A DNA stretch of 64,000 nt from Terrirubrum flagellatum. GTDB lineage: Bacteria; Pseudomonadota; Alphaproteobacteria; Rhizobiales; Beijerinckiaceae. Positions 17,767 to 26,504 of the stretch are shown here, one piece after another. How positions within the stretch are numbered: the first letter of the stretch is position 1; every line of letters starts with the position of its first letter. The translations under genes and the position numbers were made by a program. The notes beneath the pieces were generated by a model. That model was given only the letters and a program-made list of their open reading frames with translations, ran no database searches and had not been told where the DNA came from. The stretch lies in assembly GCF_022059845.1 (NCBI RefSeq), contig NZ_CP091851.1, forward strand, positions 1,488,001 to 1,552,000, in the 5' to 3' direction.

Positions 17767-18037
17767 TAGGGTCTGTACTCGCTCTCGGAGCGCTCAGCGT
17801 TCGCTCAAGGGCCGTCGAGGGCAAGGAGACGGCGCGAAGATGGTGTTGTCCACCATCGAGCGACGTGTCCGCCGCCATCGGCGGCCCTTCAGCGAACCCA
17901 AAGGGCGCGGCGAAAAGCGCTCATGTCAAGGCTTCGCGTCCTCGACCGTGGGATAACCACGGCCTTCGTCCGCGAAACCCGCCCTGAACGCTTTTCGACT
18001 CGCGCGCTGAGCACTCCGAGAGTGAGTACAGACCCTA
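17767..18037. mobile_element. MITE-like element with 31-bp terminal inverted repeats
   Basis: Terminal repeats at 17769-17799 and 18005-18035 both read GGGTCTGTACTC inward and agree at 29 of 31 positions. TA dinucleotides flank both ends (17767-17768 and 18036-18037), fitting a TA target duplication as used by some IS5- and IS630-group elements. The 205-bp core has no transposase ORF. The element fills the space between sod and the NYN-domain gene. It is a non-autonomous element by structure; the parent transposon is not in the window. Confidence 0.85.
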
Positions 18038-18109
18038 GGTTATACACCGGGAAAGGCGTCGTGGATGCGGCGCAGATGGCCCAAGGCGACTGCCGCCCCG
18101 GGCTGTCGC

Positions 18110-18808
18110 TCAGGAATCGTTCGATCCGCCCGACGAACCAGGCGTCACGGCATTGCGCCCGCCGACCGACAGGCGCTCCGAGCGCTCGAAGCGCTGGAAT
18201 CTGACCGGGCGTTCGCCCCGCTGCTCTTCGCCATTCTCGCCCTGGATGAAGCGGGGGAGGCGCTCGCCGCGCTCGGCCCGCTCCTGCGGGTCGCGACCGA
18301 TACGCTCGATCAGGCGGGCGATGTCGATGAATTCGTCGGCCTGACGACGCAGATCGTCGGAGACCATCGGCGGCTGCGTCGTGATCGTCGAAACGACCGA
18401 CACCCGCACGCCCTTGCGCTGCACCGCTTCGACCAAAGGCGTGAAATCGCCGTCGCCGGAGAAGAGCACCATGTTGGTCATGAAGGGAGCGAGCTCGAGC
18501 GCGTCGACCGCGATCTCGATATCCATATTGCCCTTGACCTTGCGTCGCCCCATCGAATCGACGAATTCCTTCGCCGGCTTCGTCACGACCCGATAGCCGT
18601 TATAGTCGAGCCAATCGACGAGCGGACGGATGGACGAATACTCCTGATCCTCGATCAGGGCGGTGTAGTAATAGGCGCGGATCAAAGTTCCTCGCGACCG
18701 GAACTCGTTCAGCAGTCTCTTGTAGTCGATATCGAAGCCGAGGGTCTTCGTGGTCGCGTAAAGATTTGCGCCGTCAATGAAAAGTGCGATTCGGTCTGAC
18801 TGGTTCAT
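18110..18808 (-). CDS. NYN-domain (LabA/DUF88) protein
   Basis: 232 residues from the ATG at 18808. The PIN-like NYN fold is shown by ALFIDGANLYATTKTLGFDI with the first acidic metal ligand, KGNMDIEIAVDAL, and VLFSGDGDFTPLVEAVQRKG with the two aspartates of the active site, then RVSVVSTI. Members are putative metal-dependent RNases acting on tRNA or other RNA in the cytoplasm. The C-terminal 60 residues are a charged, low-complexity tail (ERAERGERLPRFIQGENGEE) that may contact RNA. An upstream in-frame extension of 35 residues is proline/glycine-rich and unlikely. It lies upstream of rpoZ on the opposite strand, as in many Rhizobiales. Confidence 0.9.
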   Translation of the reverse strand: MNQSDRIALFIDGANLYATTKTLGFDIDYKRLLNEFRSRGTLIRAYYYTALIEDQEYSSIRPLVDWLDYNGYRVVTKPAKEFVDSMGRRKVKGNMDIEIAVDALELAPFMTNMVLFSGDGDFTPLVEAVQRKGVRVSVVSTITTQPPMVSDDLRRQADEFIDIARLIERIGRDPQERAERGERLPRFIQGENGEEQRGERPVRFQRFERSERLSVGGRNAVTPGSSGGSNDS

Positions 18809-19100
18809 GATATCCGTTGCTGATCCGACGACGACACCCGGACCTGCACACGCCAAAGTCGCCCTTGGAGCGTCTTCTGTCCGCAGCCGTCCGCCCCCCG
18901 GCGCTGTCAACAAGCCTCGTTGAACGCCCGCGCACAGACGAAGTCAAGACGAAACGCGTTTCCCTGTTGTAAATGGCCTTGCCACCGCCTTAAATCTTGT
19001 TCTAACAAGGGCTTTCGCCTTTCCTTGCGCCGGGCGCCGATCGGGTGTATGCGGCCGCAGCTCCCTTCATGATCCCGGATACCAGAGTCGAGGTCGCCTG

Positions 19101-19505
19101 ATGGCCCGCGTCACCGTTGAAGATTGCGTCGACAAGGTCGACAACCGTTTCGAGCTCGTGCTGCTCGCGAGCCATCGCGCCCGGATGATCTCGCAGGGCG
19201 CCTCGATCACGGTTCCGCGCGACAACGACAAGAATCCGGTCGTCGCGCTGCGCGAGATCGCGGACGAGACGGTCACTCCCGACGATCTCAAGGAAGAACT
19301 GATCCACTCGCTGCAGAAGTATGTCGAGGTCGACGAGCCCGAGGCGGAAGCCGTGCCGCTGATCGGCGCCGCGCCGGCCGCGGCGGCCGTTGTCTCGTCT
19401 GGCGATGATTCGGAGGTCCAGTTCGACCGCATGACCGAGGAAGACCTGCTGCGTGGCCTCGAAGGCCTCGTGCCGCCGTCTGACACCGATACGGACGAAG
19501 AATAA
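19101..19505 (+). CDS. rpoZ: RNA polymerase omega subunit
   Basis: 134 residues. The conserved core [20 protein letters not shown] and [14 protein letters not shown] is unmistakable; omega wraps the C-terminal end of beta-prime and, in proteobacteria, forms part of a ppGpp site. The C-terminal extension ([20 protein letters not shown] and an acidic end) is typical of alphaproteobacteria. GAGG precedes the ATG. A terminator follows, and rsh begins 120 bases further on, so enzyme and target of the stringent response are neighbours. Confidence 0.97.
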   Translation: MARVTVEDCVDKVDNRFELVLLASHRARMISQGASITVPRDNDKNPVVALREIADETVTPDDLKEELIHSLQKYVEVDEPEAEAVPLIGAAPAAAAVVSSGDDSEVQFDRMTEEDLLRGLEGLVPPSDTDTDEE

Positions 19506-19532
19506 GTCTCCACGACGCTCTCGCGTCCTGGG

Positions 19533-19557
19533 AAAGCCGGCCTTCGGGTCGGCTTTT
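19533..19557 (+). terminator. Terminator after rpoZ
   Basis: Stem AAAGCCGGCC / GGTCGGCTTT (one G-U pair) with TTCG loop at 19543-19546, ending in TTTT. It may only partly stop transcription into rsh. Confidence 0.85.
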
Positions 19558-19625
19558 GCATTTCGGAAAGGCTGAAATCCCAGCTTCGCTTGGCGCCGCG
19601 CGTTTGACCGACAATATTAGCTGCG

Positions 19626-21869
19626 ATGAACGCGGTCGCAGCCATTTCCGATCGGCGCCCCATGATGCGCCAGTACGAACTCGTCGAACGGGTGAAAAGC
19701 TATAACCCGGACGCCGACGAGGAGCTGCTCAATCGCGCCTATGTCTATGCGATGAAGGCTCATGGCGCGCAGAAGCGCGCCTCCGGCGATCCCTATTTCG
19801 CCCATCCGCTCGAAGTCGCGGCGATCCTCACCGACCTCAAGCTCGACGACGCGACCATCGTCGCCGCTGTGCTGCACGACACGATCGAGGACACGGCCGC
19901 GACCCGCGAGGAGATCGAGAAGCTTTTCGGCCACAAGATCGCGGCGCTCGTCGAGGGACTGACCAAGATCAAGAAGCTCGACTTCGTCTCGACCAAGGCG
20001 AAGCAGGGCGAGAATTTCCGCAAGCTCCTGCTCGCGGTGGCGCAGGACGTGCGCGTGCTGCTGGTCAAGCTCGCCGACCGCCTGCACAACATGCGCACGC
20101 TGCACTATGTGCCGGAGGAGAAGCGCAAGCGCATCGCCGAGGAAACGCTCGACATCTACGCGCCGCTTGCGGGCCGCATGGGCATGCAGGGCATGCGCGA
20201 CGAGCTTGAAGATCTTTCCTTCAAGCATCTTCTGCCCGACGCCTACGCCATGATCAGCAAGCGCCTGGCGGAGCTGACGGAGCGCAGCGGCAAGGCGATC
20301 CAGACGATTGAGAGAGACCTTCTGCGTCAGCTCAGGGCGCGCGGCCTGCAATGCGACGTCAAGGGCCGGCGCAAGCATGGCTATTCGATCTGGCGCAAGA
20401 TGGAGCGCAAGAACATCTCGTTCGAGCAGCTCTCCGACATCTTCGGATTCCGCGTGCTCGTGGACAAGATCGAGGATTGCTATCTCGCGCTCGGCGTCGT
20501 TCATACGACTTGGCCGATGGTGCCGGGACGTTTCAAGGACTACATCTCGACGCCGAAGCAGAACGACTATCGTTCGCTGCACACCACGGTTATCGGTCCG
20601 GGATCGCAGCGCGTCGAACTGCAGATCCGCACGCAAACGATGCACAAGCTGGCGGAATACGGCATCGCCGCGCACGCGCTCTACAAGGAAGGATTCGACA
20701 CCCTCGTTGGCGGCGCGCTCGAACAGGAAAGCCTCGCCTATCAGTGGCTGAAGCGCACGGTCGCGCTGCTGACCGAAGAGGACAATCCCGACGAATTCCT
20801 CGAGCACACCAAGCTCGAACTGTTCCACGACCAGGTGTTCTGCTTCACGCCGAAGGGCCGGTTGATCGCGTTGCCGCGCGGCGCGACGCCGATCGATTTC
20901 GCCTATGCTGTGCATACCGGCATCGGCAATTCGGCGGTCGGTTGCAAGGTCAATGGCCGCACGGCGCCGCTGATCTCGGAACTCGCCAATGGCGACGAGG
21001 TCGAGATCATCAGCGCGCCCGGCCAGACGCCGCCGGCGGCGTGGGAATCGCTCGTCGTCACCGGCAAGGCGCGGGCCGCCATCCGCCGCGCCACCCGCGC
21101 GGCGACGCGCCGGCAATATGCCGGCCTCGGCCGCCAGATCGTCGAGCGCGCCTTCGCCCGCGCCGAGAAGACCTATGCGGACGACAAGGTGAAGGCCGTG
21201 CTGCCGCGCCTCGCGCGCGCTTCGCTCGACGATCTCTTCGCTTCGGTTGGGCGCGGCGAGATGGCGTCGAGCGACGTGCTGAAGGCTGTCTATCCCGGCG
21301 CGACGATCGACCCGAAGGCGCCGGCGCCGACCGCGCCGCAGGATCCGGACTGGGTCGGGCTGAAGAAGGACAAGAACGTCAAGGTGAAGGCGCAGAAGCG
21401 CAAGCCGGACGACGGCGCGGCGATCCCGATCACCGGGCTCGATCACGATCTGCCGGTGCGCTTCGCGCCTGATGGAGGTGCAGTGCCGGGCGACCGCATC
21501 GTCGGCATCCTGACGCCCGGCGAGGGCATCACGATCTACCCCATTCAGTCGCCGGCGCTCGCCGCGTTCGACAATGAGCCGGATCGCTGGGTCGACGTGC
21601 GCTGGGACGAGGAGGCGGCGCGCAACCGGCGTTTTCCCGCGCGCATCGCCCTGCGCAGCGTGAACGAGCCCGGCACGCTCGCCCAAATCACCTCGATCAT
21701 CGCCGAGCATGACGGCAATATCGACAATATCGAGATGCGGCGGCCGGCGCCCGACTTCACCGAACTCGCGATCGACCTTGCGGTCTGGGACCTGAAGCAT
21801 CTCAACGCGATCATTTCACAATTGCGCGCCCGGCCGGTGATCAACCGGGCGGAGCGGGTGAACGGGTGA
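19626..21869 (+). CDS. rsh: Bifunctional (p)ppGpp synthetase/hydrolase
   Basis: 747 residues. Order of domains: HD hydrolase (PYFAHPLEVAAILTD and AAVLHDTIEDT, with H60, H84 and D85 present, so hydrolysis should be active), ppGpp synthetase (YKQ-like block DYISTPKQNDYRSLHTTVIGP and VELQIRTQTMHKLAEYG), TGS (FCFTPKGRLIALPRGATPIDFAY, about residue 400) and a C-terminal ACT domain (LAQITSIIAEHDGNIDNIEM). This is the single long RelA/SpoT homologue usual in Hyphomicrobiales, making and removing the alarmone in response to starvation. It is placed behind rpoZ. Confidence 0.97.
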   Translation: MNAVAAISDRRPMMRQYELVERVKSYNPDADEELLNRAYVYAMKAHGAQKRASGDPYFAHPLEVAAILTDLKLDDATIVAAVLHDTIEDTAATREEIEKLFGHKIAALVEGLTKIKKLDFVSTKAKQGENFRKLLLAVAQDVRVLLVKLADRLHNMRTLHYVPEEKRKRIAEETLDIYAPLAGRMGMQGMRDELEDLSFKHLLPDAYAMISKRLAELTERSGKAIQTIERDLLRQLRARGLQCDVKGRRKHGYSIWRKMERKNISFEQLSDIFGFRVLVDKIEDCYLALGVVHTTWPMVPGRFKDYISTPKQNDYRSLHTTVIGPGSQRVELQIRTQTMHKLAEYGIAAHALYKEGFDTLVGGALEQESLAYQWLKRTVALLTEEDNPDEFLEHTKLELFHDQVFCFTPKGRLIALPRGATPIDFAYAVHTGIGNSAVGCKVNGRTAPLISELANGDEVEIISAPGQTPPAAWESLVVTGKARAAIRRATRAATRRQYAGLGRQIVERAFARAEKTYADDKVKAVLPRLARASLDDLFASVGRGEMASSDVLKAVYPGATIDPKAPAPTAPQDPDWVGLKKDKNVKVKAQKRKPDDGAAIPITGLDHDLPVRFAPDGGAVPGDRIVGILTPGEGITIYPIQSPALAAFDNEPDRWVDVRWDEEAARNRRFPARIALRSVNEPGTLAQITSIIAEHDGNIDNIEMRRPAPDFTELAIDLAVWDLKHLNAIISQLRARPVINRAERVNG

Positions 21870-22014
21870 GGTTTCACGCCGTCCGGCGCCGCAAATTGAT
21901 CGAAGCCGGCAATCAAATGCTCAGGCCGGCTGCGCGGAAGGTCGGAAGGCGCTTGCATCCGGGCGGGTCAGGCGCATAGAGGCTGACCCTCGGACAGGTT
22001 TGGAAACAAAGCGG

Positions 22015-23736
22015 ATGACATCGGCCGGTTTGGCGAGGGGGGCGTTGACGGCGGGAATGGCGGCGCTGTTCGCCATTTGGCTGCCCGCGGCGGCGCAGGC
22101 CCAGACCCCGCCCGCGGCAGCGCCCGTGGCGCAGCAGATGGCGCTCGACACGCTGAAGAAGCGCCCCTGGCTCGGATCGCTCAGGAGCGTGCTCGCCGAG
22201 ACCAATGCGCAGGCGAAGTCGAAGCTCGACGCCGCGTTCGAAGACCTCTGGAGCGAGCAGCAGACGCTCGCCGAGGCCGAGAAGCGTATCGACGCCGGCC
22301 TGCGCGAGGGCAGGCCGCCGGCGATCGGCGCCGTCAATGATGCGCTCGATCTCAGCGCGACGGCGATCGCGACGCGGGCCGGCTGTTTCGCGGCCTTCGT
22401 CCAGCGGCCGGAGTTCAGGCAACAGGCTGCGGCGCTGGCGGCGCTGAAAGTCGACGGCAAGACGCCGGAGCCGTTCCGCTCCGCCATCAGGGATTACGCG
22501 GTCGCGCCCTGCGACGCGCCGCAGACGGCGAAGGATTTCGATCCGCGCCGCGCCTGGGAGGCGGGACGCAAGCTATTCAACACGGCGGCGGGCGGCGGCG
22601 GCATGCGCACGCTGGCGCGCTTCCTCGATGACCGCAATCTCCTGAAGACGCCGACCGCGGCCGATCAGGCGGCGGCCGCGAAAGCCGCCGTCGAAGCGAA
22701 TTTCCAGCATTTCGACGGTCTCTATGACGGCCATACGGAGCTGGTGAAAAGCTATCGCGCGCTGTTCGCCGATTATTGCCCGACCGATCCGCGCTTCTGC
22801 GGACTGCGCGACATGCTCTCCGCCTGGGGCGACGCCGACGGCTATTGCGGCGAGGTGACGAAATTCATCGCCGCCTATTATGGCGACGGCAAACGCGAAT
22901 ATCTCATCGGCGCCGAAAACGCTGGCCTCAATCGCGCGTGGGAAGCCTATCATCTCAAATTCGCGCCTGCCTGCCTGCGGTCCTCGGGACGCGTCGATCT
23001 CGTGCCGGTCGCGGTTCGCCGTCTTGAGGTGATGGAGCCTTTGTTCACGGCCAATCCCAAGACGCTTGGCGAAAATGGCGTCGCCAAGTTGCGCGATGAG
23101 CTGCAGGCGGTCGCGACCGACAAGCGCACGGCGGAAGAACTGGCGGGGCGCGTAAAGGCCTATCGCGCCGCGAGCGGCATCGATCAGCAGGTCGCGTCCG
23201 TCGCGCCGAATTCGCAAACCGTCGCGCCAGTCGAGGCGGCTCTGCCGCCGACGCCGACGGATGATGAGCTCAAGGCTCCCGGCACCGAAAGCGGCGAGCG
23301 CGATCTAAAGCTCGACCGCACGCAGATTGTCGACGTGCAGGAGCGTCTGGCCTCGATCGGCGGTTCGGTCGTCGTCAGCGGCTGGATGAATCAGGCGACG
23401 CGCGCCGCGATCAAATCCTGGCAGGGCGCGGTGGGACTCGAGCCCTCCGGCTTCTTCACGCGGCCGCAGCTCGATCTGCTCAAGATCAGAACCCAGGATC
23501 GCTGGCTGCAATGGCGGGCGACGCGCAACACCGCGGCGGTCGAGCCGCCCGCCGCTGCGCCGCGCGAACCGCGCCGGCGTCAGGCGCGCCGGCCGGCGGG
23601 CGGTCAACGACGCTACAGCGATGATGGTCTGCCGCCCGGTTATGTCCTGCCCCGCGGCGGCGCGACGCGGGCGCGCGGCGCCTATCCGCCGAGCGACATT
23701 CCAGGCGCCATCCCCGCTTATCGCGTCTGGAACTGA
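22015..23736 (+). CDS. Secreted protein with C-terminal peptidoglycan-binding domain
   Basis: 573 residues from the ATG at 22015, which follows GGAAA and opens a signal peptide (GMAALFAIWLPAAAQAQ). The upstream in-frame TTG at 22000 adds five residues only. Residues 40-400 are helical and lack known motifs, with several cysteine-containing stretches (DYCPTDPRFCGLRDM). Near residue 430, TQIVDVQERLASIGGSVVVS, followed by WMNQATRAAIKSWQ, is a PG_binding_1 module. The basic proline-rich end (PREPRRRQARRPAGG) may contact the wall or membrane. Likely periplasmic with a wall-related role; the enzyme activity, if any, is unknown. Confidence 0.75.
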   Translation: MTSAGLARGALTAGMAALFAIWLPAAAQAQTPPAAAPVAQQMALDTLKKRPWLGSLRSVLAETNAQAKSKLDAAFEDLWSEQQTLAEAEKRIDAGLREGRPPAIGAVNDALDLSATAIATRAGCFAAFVQRPEFRQQAAALAALKVDGKTPEPFRSAIRDYAVAPCDAPQTAKDFDPRRAWEAGRKLFNTAAGGGGMRTLARFLDDRNLLKTPTAADQAAAAKAAVEANFQHFDGLYDGHTELVKSYRALFADYCPTDPRFCGLRDMLSAWGDADGYCGEVTKFIAAYYGDGKREYLIGAENAGLNRAWEAYHLKFAPACLRSSGRVDLVPVAVRRLEVMEPLFTANPKTLGENGVAKLRDELQAVATDKRTAEELAGRVKAYRAASGIDQQVASVAPNSQTVAPVEAALPPTPTDDELKAPGTESGERDLKLDRTQIVDVQERLASIGGSVVVSGWMNQATRAAIKSWQGAVGLEPSGFFTRPQLDLLKIRTQDRWLQWRATRNTAAVEPPAAAPREPRRRQARRPAGGQRRYSDDGLPPGYVLPRGGATRARGAYPPSDIPGAIPAYRVWN

Positions 23737-23808
23737 TCGTTTGCGCAGCCGCGTCGGCTGTGACAGACGGGCGCGATCAAACGATCGCCGGACAAGGATC
23801 GCTGCTTC

Positions 23809-24405
23809 ATGACAGAAGACGACGTGCTCGCCGAATTCCGCGACGCGGGGGCCTTGCTCGAAGGCCATTTCATCCTGTCGTCCGGCCTGCGCAGCCCGGT
23901 CTTCCTGCAGAAGATGTTCATTTTCATGGATCCGCCGCGGACGGAGAAGCTCTGCCGCGCGCTGGCGGAGAAGGCGCGCGCGGCTTTCGGACAGATCGAC
24001 ATTGTCGTGTCGCCCGCCGTCGGCGGCATCGTGCCGGGCTACGAGACGGCGCGTCAGCTCGGCGCGAAAGCGATCTTCGTCGAGCGCGAGAATGGCGAGT
24101 TCGTGCTGCGCCGCGGCTTCCAGATCCCCGAAGGCGCGCGCGTGCTGATGGTCGAGGACATCATCACGACGGGCCTGTCGTCGCGCGAATGCATCGCGGC
24201 GATCCGAACCCATCCCGGCAATCTTGTCGGCGCCGCCTGCCTGATCGACCGCTCGGGCGGCAAAGCCGACATCGGCGCGCCGCTGGTGTCGCTCGTCACC
24301 CTCGACATTCCCAATTATTCGCCGGACGCGCTGCCGCCGGAGATGGCGGCGATCCCGGCGGTGAAGCCCGGCAGCCGCGGGCTCAGCGCCGCCAAGACGG
24401 CGTAG
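23809..24405 (+). CDS. pyrE: Orotate phosphoribosyltransferase
   Basis: 198 residues. It joins orotate and PRPP to give OMP in pyrimidine synthesis. [20 protein letters not shown] is the N-terminal orotate-site block and [18 protein letters not shown] is the 13-residue PRPP-binding motif with the two acidic residues; [19 protein letters not shown] is the flexible-loop neighbour. AAGGA lies ten bases upstream of the ATG. It is followed after four bases by acpS, so both are co-transcribed. Confidence 0.97.
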   Translation: MTEDDVLAEFRDAGALLEGHFILSSGLRSPVFLQKMFIFMDPPRTEKLCRALAEKARAAFGQIDIVVSPAVGGIVPGYETARQLGAKAIFVERENGEFVLRRGFQIPEGARVLMVEDIITTGLSSRECIAAIRTHPGNLVGAACLIDRSGGKADIGAPLVSLVTLDIPNYSPDALPPEMAAIPAVKPGSRGLSAAKTA

Positions 24406-24409
24406 CGCG

Positions 24410-24835
24410 TTGATTATCGGGATCGGTTCCGATCTCTGCGACATCAGCCGCATCGAGCAATCGATCGCGCGGTTTGGCGACCGCTTCATCAATCGCCTGT
24501 TCACGCCGGGAGAGCAGGCGCGCTCCGACCGGCGGCCGGGCATCCGCGCCGCATCCTATGCCAGGCGATTCGCCGCCAAGGAAGCCTGCTCGAAGGCGCT
24601 GGGCACCGGCTTCCGCAGGGGCGTCTTCTGGCGCGATCTCGAAGTCGTGAACCTGCCCGGCGGCAAGCCGACCATGCGGCTCCATGGCGGGGCGGCGGCG
24701 CGGCTCGCCGCGATCCTGCCCGCTGGTTTCGAGCCGTTCGTGCATGTCAGCCTGACGGATGAGCCGCCCATGGCGATGGCGTTCGTGATCATCGAGGCGC
24801 TCCCCGCCGGCGGCGCGCCAGCCATGCATCCTTGA
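24410..24835 (+). CDS. acpS: Holo-[acyl-carrier-protein] synthase
   Basis: 141 residues starting with TTG (read as Met) four bases after pyrE. The magnesium-site aspartate is in [18 protein letters not shown] and the catalytic block is [38 protein letters not shown] closes the fold. It transfers 4'-phosphopantetheine from CoA to ACP for fatty-acid synthesis. No better start exists: the GIGSD motif lies immediately after the TTG. It is the first gene of the conserved acpS-lepB-rnc-era-recO group. Confidence 0.95.
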   Translation: MIIGIGSDLCDISRIEQSIARFGDRFINRLFTPGEQARSDRRPGIRAASYARRFAAKEACSKALGTGFRRGVFWRDLEVVNLPGGKPTMRLHGGAAARLAAILPAGFEPFVHVSLTDEPPMAMAFVIIEALPAGGAPAMHP

Positions 24836-24915
24836 GCTTGCGGCCGCCTTCGTTGCGCCACAGGGACCAACCCTCTATATCGCGCGCGACTGTGCGCTGA
24901 GTTCAAAGGATCAGA

Positions 24916-24946
24916 CGACATCCATCGATCCCTGCGATGGATGTCG
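24916..24946 (+). promoter_or_regulatory. Strong hairpin in the lepB leader
   Basis: Perfect 12-base inverted repeat CGACATCCATCG / CGATGGATGTCG around the loop ATCCCTG, not followed by a T-tract, 33 bases before the lepB start. It could be an mRNA processing or stability element (RNase III is encoded just downstream) or a protein-binding dyad. Confidence 0.55.
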
Positions 24947-24978
24947 CCTGGTCCGGGCGGCGAAGCCCCGGAGACATC

Positions 24979-25794
24979 ATGGCGGATCAATTGGAACGAC
25001 GGGCGACCCGCTCCTCGGAAGGCGGCATTGGCGAAACGATCAGCGTCATCCTGCAGGCGCTGCTGATCGCGCTGGTCATTCGCACCTTCCTCTTCCAGCC
25101 CTTCAACATTCCCTCGGGATCGCTGATCCCGACCTTGCTGGTCGGCGACTATCTCTTCGTTTCGAAATACACCTACGGCTACTCCAAGCACTCCTTCCCG
25201 TTCTCGCCGCCGATCTTCTCCGGCCGCATCATGGGCTCGGAGCCGAAGCGCGGCGACATCGCCGTGTTCAAGCTGCCGTCCGACAATGAGACCGACTACA
25301 TCAAGCGCGTCATCGGCCTGCCCGGCGACCGCATCCAGATGCTCGACGGCGTGCTGCACATTAACGGCAAGGCGGTGAAGAAAGAGCGCGTCGCGGACTA
25401 TCTCGTCAATGACGGCTTCGCGCGCCCGCAGCCGGTGCCGGCCTACAAGGAAACGCTGCCGGAGGGCGTGAGCTACACCGTCATCGAAGCGCAGGGCGAT
25501 TCCAGCATCTTCGACAACACGAAGGTGTTCGTCGTGCCGCCCGGCCATTTCTTCATGATGGGCGACAACCGCGACAACTCGCTCGACTCGCGCGACCAGT
25601 CGCCGAGCGGCGTCGGCTTCGTGCCGTTCGAGAATTTCGTCGGGCGCGGCGAGATCATCTTCTTCTCGTTCGATTACGGCAAGGTGCTGCGCTACGACTC
25701 CGCCAACCGGCCTATTTTCGAATATTCGGCCTGGCAGGTCTGGACCTGGCCCACGCAGCTCAGATTGGGCCGCTTCTTCAATCTGGTGAAATGA
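24979..25794 (+). CDS. lepB: Signal peptidase I
   Basis: 271 residues from the ATG at 24979, which follows GGAG; the longer ORF from 24937 starts inside the hairpin region. One membrane anchor (ISVILQALLIALVIRTFLF) is followed by box B FNIPSGSLIPTLLVGD with catalytic serine S48, box D YIKRVIGLPGD with general base K109, and box E MGDNRDNSLDSRDQS. It cleaves Sec and Tat leaders on the periplasmic face. Its stop overlaps the start of rnc (ATGA), so the two are translationally coupled. Confidence 0.97.
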   Translation: MADQLERRATRSSEGGIGETISVILQALLIALVIRTFLFQPFNIPSGSLIPTLLVGDYLFVSKYTYGYSKHSFPFSPPIFSGRIMGSEPKRGDIAVFKLPSDNETDYIKRVIGLPGDRIQMLDGVLHINGKAVKKERVADYLVNDGFARPQPVPAYKETLPEGVSYTVIEAQGDSSIFDNTKVFVVPPGHFFMMGDNRDNSLDSRDQSPSGVGFVPFENFVGRGEIIFFSFDYGKVLRYDSANRPIFEYSAWQVWTWPTQLRLGRFFNLVK

Positions 25795-26504
25795 CCAGAG
25801 CGAAGCCGGATCTCGCCGATCTTGAAGCCCGCGTCGGGCACGCCTTCACCGACCGCGAACTCCTGACGCGCGCGCTGACTCACATCAGCGCCGCGCCTGC
25901 GAGCCGTCTGAAGCGGGACAGCTATCAGAGGCTCGAATTTCTCGGCGATCGCGTTCTCGGGTTGATCGTCGCCGACATGCTGATGGCTGCATTTCCTGAT
26001 GCGCCCGAGGGCGAGTTGTCGCGCCGGCTCGCCGAACTCGTGCGGCGCGAAAGCTGCACCGACGTCGCGACGCAATGGGGCGTCGGCGCCTATCTCCGGA
26101 TCGGCGGCGGCGAAGCGGCGGCGGGCGTGCGCCGGAACGCTGCGATCCTCGCCGACGTCTGCGAATCCATCGTCGGAGCCGCTTATCTCGACGCCGGGCT
26201 GCCGGCGGCGCGCGAAGTGGTCGAGCGGGCTTTCGGGCCGCGTCTGCATGCGCCGCGCCGGCCGCTGCGCGATGCGAAAACGCAACTGCAGGAATGGGCG
26301 CAGGCGCGCGGCAAGCCGGCGCCGACCTATCGCACTGTCGAGCGCAGCGGTCCCGATCACGCGCCGCGCTTCGTCATCGAGGTTGATGTCGAAGCTGTCG
26401 AGCGCGCGCGGGGCGAGGGCGCCTCGAAGCGCGACGCCGAGCAGGCGGCGGCGCGGGCCATGATGCAACGGGAAGGCATCGTTACGGAGCAAGTCGATGC
26501 CTGA
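25791..26504 (+). CDS. rnc: Ribonuclease III
   Basis: 237 residues. The signature QRLEFLGDRVLGL holds E49 and D53, and LADVCESIVGAAYLDAG holds D122 and E125, so the metal site is complete. A double-stranded RNA-binding domain follows (DAKTQLQEWAQARGKPAPTY to GEGASKRDAEQAAARAMM). It processes rRNA precursors and structured mRNAs. It overlaps lepB by four bases and era by eight, a tightly coupled core operon. Confidence 0.97.
   Translation: MTRAKPDLADLEARVGHAFTDRELLTRALTHISAAPASRLKRDSYQRLEFLGDRVLGLIVADMLMAAFPDAPEGELSRRLAELVRRESCTDVATQWGVGAYLRIGGGEAAAGVRRNAAILADVCESIVGAAYLDAGLPAAREVVERAFGPRLHAPRRPLRDAKTQLQEWAQARGKPAPTYRTVERSGPDHAPRFVIEVDVEAVERARGEGASKRDAEQAAARAMMQREGIVTEQVDA

Noticed and set aside
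17375-17878. Possible transposase fragment inside the MITE core
   Set aside because: The translation shows no DDE or helix-turn-helix pattern; the core is non-coding.
19617-21800. Minus-strand ORF of 727 codons
   Set aside because: Complete shadow of rsh, without motifs or a ribosome site.
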